This document shows positions 32,901 to 34,971 of a stretch of DNA of 34,971 nucleotides, in pieces (the first letter of the stretch is position 1; every line of letters begins with the position of its first letter). The notes under the pieces were generated by a model, which ran no database searches, was not told the DNA's origin, and saw only the letters and a list, made by a program, of their open reading frames with translations. Origin of the DNA: Rhizomonospora bruguierae (GTDB lineage Bacteria; Actinomycetota; Actinomycetes; Mycobacteriales; Micromonosporaceae). A program made the position numbers and the translations under genes. The stretch spans positions 38,613-73,583 of the forward strand of contig NZ_BBQH01000038.1 in NCBI RefSeq assembly GCF_018397995.1, given 5' to 3'.

Positions 32901-34971
32901 ACCTTGTCGTCCTTTATGGACTCTCTGGCGGTGTCTTTATTTTTCTTCTTCGTCGCGTCGAGCGCGTACTCGACCTCCTTGAGCTCCTTCGCCGCGCGTT
33001 CCCATTCGGCCCGCGCGTCATCCGCGGACTTGCGGGCCTTCTCGAACGCCTCCCGCTTCTGGCGCACGTCATCGGCCAGCCGCGACCGTTGCGCCCGGCG
33101 GATCTCCGCGTCGGCGGCTTCCCTTTCCTCGGCCTGGCGCCACTCCTGCTCGCGGGCCGCGGCCTCCGCGGCCTCCCTCCGCTCGGCCCCGACCCGCGCC
33201 GCCTCCTGGGAAACCGCGCGCCGCTCGGCCAGCGCCCGTTGGTCCTCGCGGGCCCGCGCGTCGCGGTCCGCCCGCGCGCGTTCGGCCTCGGCCCGCTCGG
33301 CGGCATGGGTGAACTCCGCCCACCGCTGCCTGGCCTCCTCGCCGAGTCGCCGGTCGGCGTCCGCCTGCCATCGCCGGGCATGCGCCGCCACCTCAGCCGC
33401 GTGCCGCGCCCTGGTACGCCGCGATGCCGCCTCCGCCGCCCGGCGCTCCCGCTGCTCCCGTGCCGCGTCCGCCGGCGCCTGGCGCTCCCGCACCGCGTCC
33501 TGCTGGTCTGCCTCGGCCTGCCCGGCCCGTTCCTCCTCACGGTGACGCTGCTGCTCCCGCTCCGTCTCCTCCTGTGCCCGGCGCTCCCGCTCCTCCCGCT
33601 CGGCCCGCTGGTCGCGCTCTTTCTCGGCTTGCCGCCGGCTCTCCTCGCGGTCCGCCTGGGCCTGGCTGGCATCGCGGTCCGCCTGGCGCCTCGCGATCTC
33701 GCGCTGTACCGCCTCCAGCCGATTCCGCTCCGCCCACTCCTCTTCCCGCGCCAGCTCGCGGGCCGCCTGCCGCGCGGCAGCCTCCCGGGCGGCCACCTCC
33801 CGCTCCACGGCCCGCGCCTCGGCCTCCTCCCGCGCCCGGATACGCTCGTCCGCCCACTGCTCGGCGGCCTGGCGCGCGTCCTCACGATGCCGCTTCCGCT
33901 CCTCGGCCCGGCCCTCGGCTGCCCGCTCGGCGTCCCGCATCGCTCGGAGGCCGGTCTGCTCCGCCTCGGTGGCCTTCTGCCACTCGCGCTCAAGTGCGAC
34001 CGCTTCCTGGCGGCGTTCCTGCGACACACTGTCGAGTTCGGACACCCTGGCCGTCAGCTGGGCGCGCCTGCCCTCATCGGCATTCGGATCCGGAAGCTCA
34101 GGGTCGACCTTCTCGCCCTGCTCGTTGGTCACCTCGGCGGTCGAAACCGCTGGTGCCTGGCTCGTGCTGGCCGACTCGTTGCCCTTCTCGACCGGCGACG
34201 TCGACTCCGCCTCGCTCTCCGACCTGCCCTTTGTCTCGGCCTTGCCCTTTGTCTCGGTCTCCTGCTCGGACTTCGGCTCGGGCTTGGGCTCCGTCTTGGG
34301 CTCTGGGTCTGGAGTCGGAGCGGTCGGCCGCTCCTCGTTCTCGTCCGGCGGTGCGGGCTCCGCCCCACCATCCTCGACCGACCGCTCCGACTCCGGGCGC
34401 GGCAGCGCCGGCGGCTCTGGCACCACGGGTGGCGTGGCCGGCGGCTCAGGCTCCTCGGCCCGCCGCCGGTCCCGGGTCTCCCGCACTTCGTCAAGCCGCC
34501 GTCGCAACGCGTCGGCGTGCGGAGCACCGTCGGCGAGCGTGCCCGCATCGGCGTTCACCGGCAAATCCCCGCCCGCGGACCGCGTCGGCCGTTGCGGCTG
34601 CCGGACACGGTCCGTGAGCTGTCCCAGCTGTGCCAACCCGTCTTCCGAGTCAGGCGGCCAATCCACCCAACCCGCGGGCACCGACGAAGCCACCTGTGTG
34701 GCCGGGGGCCGGCCGACTGGTCCCGTGGACGGGTCCAGCACCGGGGTCGACTGTGCTGTTGTGGGCTCGTTGCCGGTGTGTTGCGGCGCCGACGGTCGCA
34801 CGGTGGACGGCGTGCCGAACCAGACCCAGACGTTGTCGCCGGGTTGTGGGGGTTCGCGGAAGGGCGTGGGAGTGACGAGGTAGTAGTGCGCCGAGGGGAC
34901 GCTGGTAACGGTGTCGTCCGCGGCGATGGGGATCAGGCGCGAGGTTTCGGCGGCGTCTTCGGCGGGAGCGT
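23975..34971 (-). CDS. Giant multidomain toxin/effector-like protein, more than 3,660 aa, N-terminus beyond window
   Basis: One frame is open from the stop at 23975 through base 34971; the GTG at 34799-34801 is internal because uninterrupted coding continues past it (numbering below uses it as 1). Layout: Pro/Glu-rich acidic linker (about 117-225); Glu/Arg/Ala coiled coil (about 245-625); four or five beta-rich Ser/Gly modules (about 780-2350). An OTU-like domain follows with Cys2460 in NHCLLDSLRQL and His2574 in GLHFTPLW. Next is a papain-fold toxin domain with Cys2644 (FDTNCLLTA), His2724 (VSHAFNAF) and Asp2739 (VDGQTGTW), as in glutamine-deamidase toxins. A zinc-peptidase-like HEMFH follows at 3080-3084, with a possible third ligand in SELAEAQAF near 3205, then a 400-residue C-terminal region of unknown type. 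It is probably a secreted polymorphic toxin or effector. Confidence 0.85.
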   Translation of the reverse strand, partial: APAEDAAETSRLIPIAADDTVTSVPSAHYYLVTPTPFREPPQPGDNVWVWFGTPSTVRPSAPQHTGNEPTTAQSTPVLDPSTGPVGRPPATQVASSVPAGWVDWPPDSEDGLAQLGQLTDRVRQPQRPTRSAGGDLPVNADAGTLADGAPHADALRRRLDEVRETRDRRRAEEPEPPATPPVVPEPPALPRPESERSVEDGGAEPAPPDENEERPTAPTPDPEPKTEPKPEPKSEQETETKGKAETKGRSESEAESTSPVEKGNESASTSQAPAVSTAEVTNEQGEKVDPELPDPNADEGRRAQLTARVSELDSVSQERRQEAVALEREWQKATEAEQTGLRAMRDAERAAEGRAEERKRHREDARQAAEQWADERIRAREEAEARAVEREVAAREAAARQAARELAREEEWAERNRLEAVQREIARRQADRDASQAQADREESRRQAEKERDQRAEREERERRAQEETEREQQRHREEERAGQAEADQQDAVRERQAPADAAREQRERRAAEAASRRTRARHAAEVAAHARRWQADADRRLGEEARQRWAEFTHAAERAEAERARADRDARAREDQRALAERRAVSQEAARVGAERREAAEAAAREQEWRQAEEREAADAEIRRAQRSRLADDVRQKREAFEKARKSADDARAEWERAAKELKEVEYALDATKKKNKDTARESIKDDKVKGSGETEEASTGKGKGKAGEDATYPWSVAEGALGEVSVARVPELSSKDRTAIVTALMDGLPPAVRTTREPDIEMGVIGAADGPDLGTVAEEQEIRAKVESTLNELLTTPDPKNIAKVHEHREEWAKALFDGKTFSAGGRLIWIRPVPYDPRPSTGTQTRGSREYVVSFGSTKVGHEESSSSRRGLAGGLEETYTLSTEFASRLIAGLPVLSIGGEQERGRSSDTRVIWGRKLFVDNSTPFNSGLLFQVYVNGVEWGRPSARPDGGLLDLAVPTHYAKSGARADPDAPAAPHPTGRPGRPVSQAREVLNAIDLTPVLTEWHKALVAAFPADLAAEVAGTVTRQLLNERTTRNRSQWLLSTGDMTDTVEVGGPVRKFSGYVTTEVSLQEIQLADVTEDVTVRDDLGVISSSGVGLSSKSSAGLAASVNIIGLTHERTEVGADHEDSSSKVTGGFNAGFGAESEREAGLEVGGKVLNHTVLTRKENQARYRAVFEFTLTTYANHKVATVTRRVVAEHGVPVSEAAQFERGVYGDVFTARFGAPGSGRPRATIASSPLVTDPLPATDPEAPLGQATDQPTGTDQAPLRAITEPAPETAPEAPPPTASDVIDRLPPKVDGAPQARQGYVPPDGPAAREPLAAAMRRGQGLGIAANKPGGEKVADLILAVLRQKSGQSDIGATARRGVLARVGRAAMEADPSRIQGGRKFTVAVGSKRYQILVTEHRMELLDSTTYPMVVNGRTLTGATTAGSRSTEASLSGRVGGGPSIPVKQQVEAARGTDPEHATGPGHQGRVYVPRARVEAEGSRGVEQKFKQEVKEYRRTETDGDVVDHRYRTVYEVAIRELPRFGEPGPRETWLIGVDPDEGATTQLAVPVEHVPRDPSGTERTITAAELARAGAVRIGDLKTVAWEPHGLPRHLPLDTDGTAGLYPSFRHIPELPATAAKLYQRLNGLSDDWFDEPMNWPDEIFDLGAGSELNGHFPDAVDEYGWELQLPDHDGYSQVIKVRERVVKSGLTYQYSSDRIGSAKGVELEQYRQSAVGHGSAVERELGVEVKGGAGGLYLNYDTSGEKAYERGRAGANLYVEGEMSVGDSTGKDLGAIDITRATYNDTVHVYRGAAVFEITATRTKDGASESSRPRYVEVQDAMDLLAADRAAEDLGLDRPPADLAAAAEPRVLIDEALLPAVGHPERMRANRVAQTLLSIVEDLQRGRRIATGEGVELLKRALVGRFGSRKLEPQFLALNGQGVSGWFPVPGPYGSVQYMWVRVTGRPAGAPSSDRPRERVSLTLRGETHDATSNTSSSGYGWAASFQYHGRGAWDSDGDTLGGLGHTDYRQSDSGVVGKQEESKDIFRSGPKKSHEFEYPMDFTIDVALASEMPQVVKLIIDTARTVLFGGARVAGVWGPELELAVVEFWYNHDLFSWRDERRTTGDVRLIVPQYLTRPASAPAGGWRVLDVIEEEPAPQPEAETAARKSTDEATPAPTPTPVPAVTAAGRPVPWWGDPGDDRPVLNTDLATDRSLHPWDLERVAREFVRWAPLTTLPARLSRSRDLTADGAWRVPGVNEGSVLHRLVSYHAAQVMLRARLSALLRHRYEIPDTGITLGLDIRRRKVYVDGAGTPLGFEQKARRYEQHEQGPINESSFSAVWNNGFGPQGGRPAGIKKLGWNGEGGSVGGKRGTAHSAEMSEVNERNLEGRPTHFQYLYDVTAVIKGPHGTLLIDVDSGVYLMRDADPNAPLPKAPPAPLPPPPAIEDVRSGQESAKQDKTKAMPGSWPEDEEGEQAAPHTGEGQNPPEWTVGPDGEHHWTGEGWPSTIPPGLRQGAASGERNHCLLDSLRQLINARRNGSALSGSTLSGSALSTEGLRDFLLENLRQEGSRDALTAVADLAEDRMLDVYAPVFSDVLRNGFGVRIQVFEATGSPRHIVPHPILGTEGPLLHLHHEGLHFTPLWPTGDQTGRSTENRAGASGGDQAGLVDPSWPPLSGRRSGPGFERAYGWLRRVNPFRFRGGEFDTNCLLTAIAADLTQAARFTGEADGDVFQAPPSAMQTVADLANYTGRPHSEVPDYAAVEEAMRAAPIGARAIVVVTDAGGTVSHAFNAFRDREGVAYVDGQTGTWATAPRYPARIRFMAVTDGIPAPRTVPLLAPRQPGASDRTDFLAGPRPGRAAVPPGPSGSTEVLSRSDAEYFYELARSLGWRSAGDRFERVRHRMERWLGGRTQADKAREFVSYVVTAHRAEESVQRGLDQLVLAGHGLHRATVGGQRVAVRARVDDAGRVVSAHRATRLDQDLVEHGGDELLTELFGDGGWTARASHANTVDPDARQIALDFHSPTAWPTLVAAHAIATGPEAPPHLALEYRTFRGAQIGPELRSWARQLQVRLTSDDELDVRSALAIIARRTAREARIPPLRGPDPVDQPEEDSGCAGRFQLKTWKATADTQQPVDSVVRTLGHEMFHSEQVALVAQWRVSEGGGWEVLADATDDRDVWAALWEAGRQRPDDERYPAAAHLWRYHFGRTDTIRVGSVHQRVQQLATRVERRLRAAGTVDPDGRLHRRLTRGWAPAHMLAADADAMYASELAEAQAFMYVLDVAAGGSVLDWTRLPDGLVPNQIDGYDVSALGTAGSFVRPAGSTMEAPHRSAHPERPLVVVAATGAADAHRVLRELRDELPEGVLVELALPERVSAERAVALAAVLGDDRVLAIAADRLRPSGALVDNFVAYSWGHAPTLRPAAQYFTVHAEPQHVPVRGTRTVLDPMGGERYEMLPGWQVRLIGDRVWIGPAGAEPSIEDDDPPVVVGLPDRDTPWTVWQHALWLGRDLASHQGTTTDTGFVRVHRPDPVPPALPVPDPDIVHAVEEWDERLLERAFGDGHPVDPAAFAYEPDKDEGIAGPARQRPSFTAYDLLDELLDVAGADPAERDQDRLVAALDDLAGRLGVPRRELLPIAYQTARAFGVGALTETRLETANRSRHLWIWTVEVPSL
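27335..27379. repeat. Three 15-bp tandem repeats next to the OTU-like Cys
   Basis: Units at 27335-27349, 27350-27364 and 27365-27379; the first and third are identical and the middle one differs at three positions. On the reverse strand they encode an in-frame GSALS/GSTLS series about 15 residues after the candidate catalytic Cys2460 of the giant protein, probably a surface loop. Confidence 0.75.
32937..34070 (-). other. Coiled-coil coding segment of the giant protein
   Basis: Residues about 245-625 are almost entirely Ala, Glu, Arg, Gln and Lys, with no Pro and heptad-like spacing (for example EAEARAVEREVAAREAAARQ). A helix of this length would span roughly 55 nm if continuous. It separates the disordered acidic N-terminal linker from the beta-rich modules and probably acts as a stalk or oligomerisation rod. 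The last 40 residues turn Lys/Gly/Ser-rich and locally AT-richer. Confidence 0.8.

Noticed and set aside
33424-34617. A Pro/Ala-rich forward frame opposite the coiled-coil segment
   Set aside because: It is the expected complement of Glu/Arg/Ala-rich heptads in GC-rich DNA and has no signal peptide or domain.

Overview
The window is about 35 kb of very GC-rich DNA with dense, actinobacterial-style gene packing, many GTG starts and Gly/Ala/Arg-rich proteins. It contains an F420-type luciferase-like oxidoreductase, an LCP cell-wall ligase and an ECF sigma remnant with a helical C-terminal extension. A Micromonosporaceae-like actinomycete is the best guess; this is inference, because no rRNA or taxonomic marker is present.

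Layout: 1-881, an LLM-class oxidoreductase cut by the window edge. 982-2534, three small uncharacterised genes. 2575-7584, a tightly packed reverse-strand operon (MoxR-type AAA+ ATPase, VWA protein, 14-TM MFS exporter). 7733-12293, a membrane protein, a PrmC-related methyltransferase, an App1-type phosphatase, a DUF389 membrane protein and small genes. 12543-15873, a beta-helix lipoprotein, a Bcr/CflA exporter and a membrane protein. 16007-19389, a reverse-strand operon of a VTC-type polyphosphate polymerase, a DUF4956 membrane protein and a CotH-kinase-like membrane protein, closed by an 18-bp-stem hairpin. 19518-20700, two gene wrecks (an ABC-2 permease fragment and an ECF sigma factor with a frameshift and an internal deletion). 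20804-23741, an LCP protein, an NAD-dependent epimerase-like protein and a DoxX-like protein. 23975-34971, one giant reverse-strand gene still open at the window end.

Two regions stand out. First, the promoter of the VTC/DUF4956/CotH operon carries four exact GTTC cores spaced 11 nt apart, plus a fifth degenerate unit. This is the layout of an actinobacterial PHO box, so polyphosphate synthesis here is plausibly under PhoR-PhoP phosphate control. Second, the giant gene encodes more than 3,660 residues: an acidic linker, about 380 residues of charged coiled coil, several repeated beta-rich Ser/Gly modules, and three candidate catalytic domains in a row. These are an OTU-like Cys/His domain, a papain-fold toxin (glutamine-deamidase type) domain with Cys, His and Asp all visible, and an HExxH zinc-peptidase-like domain. 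It looks like a giant polymorphic-toxin or effector protein, and no immunity gene is evident in the 233 bp after it.

No rRNA, tRNA, CRISPR array or intact insertion sequence was seen.
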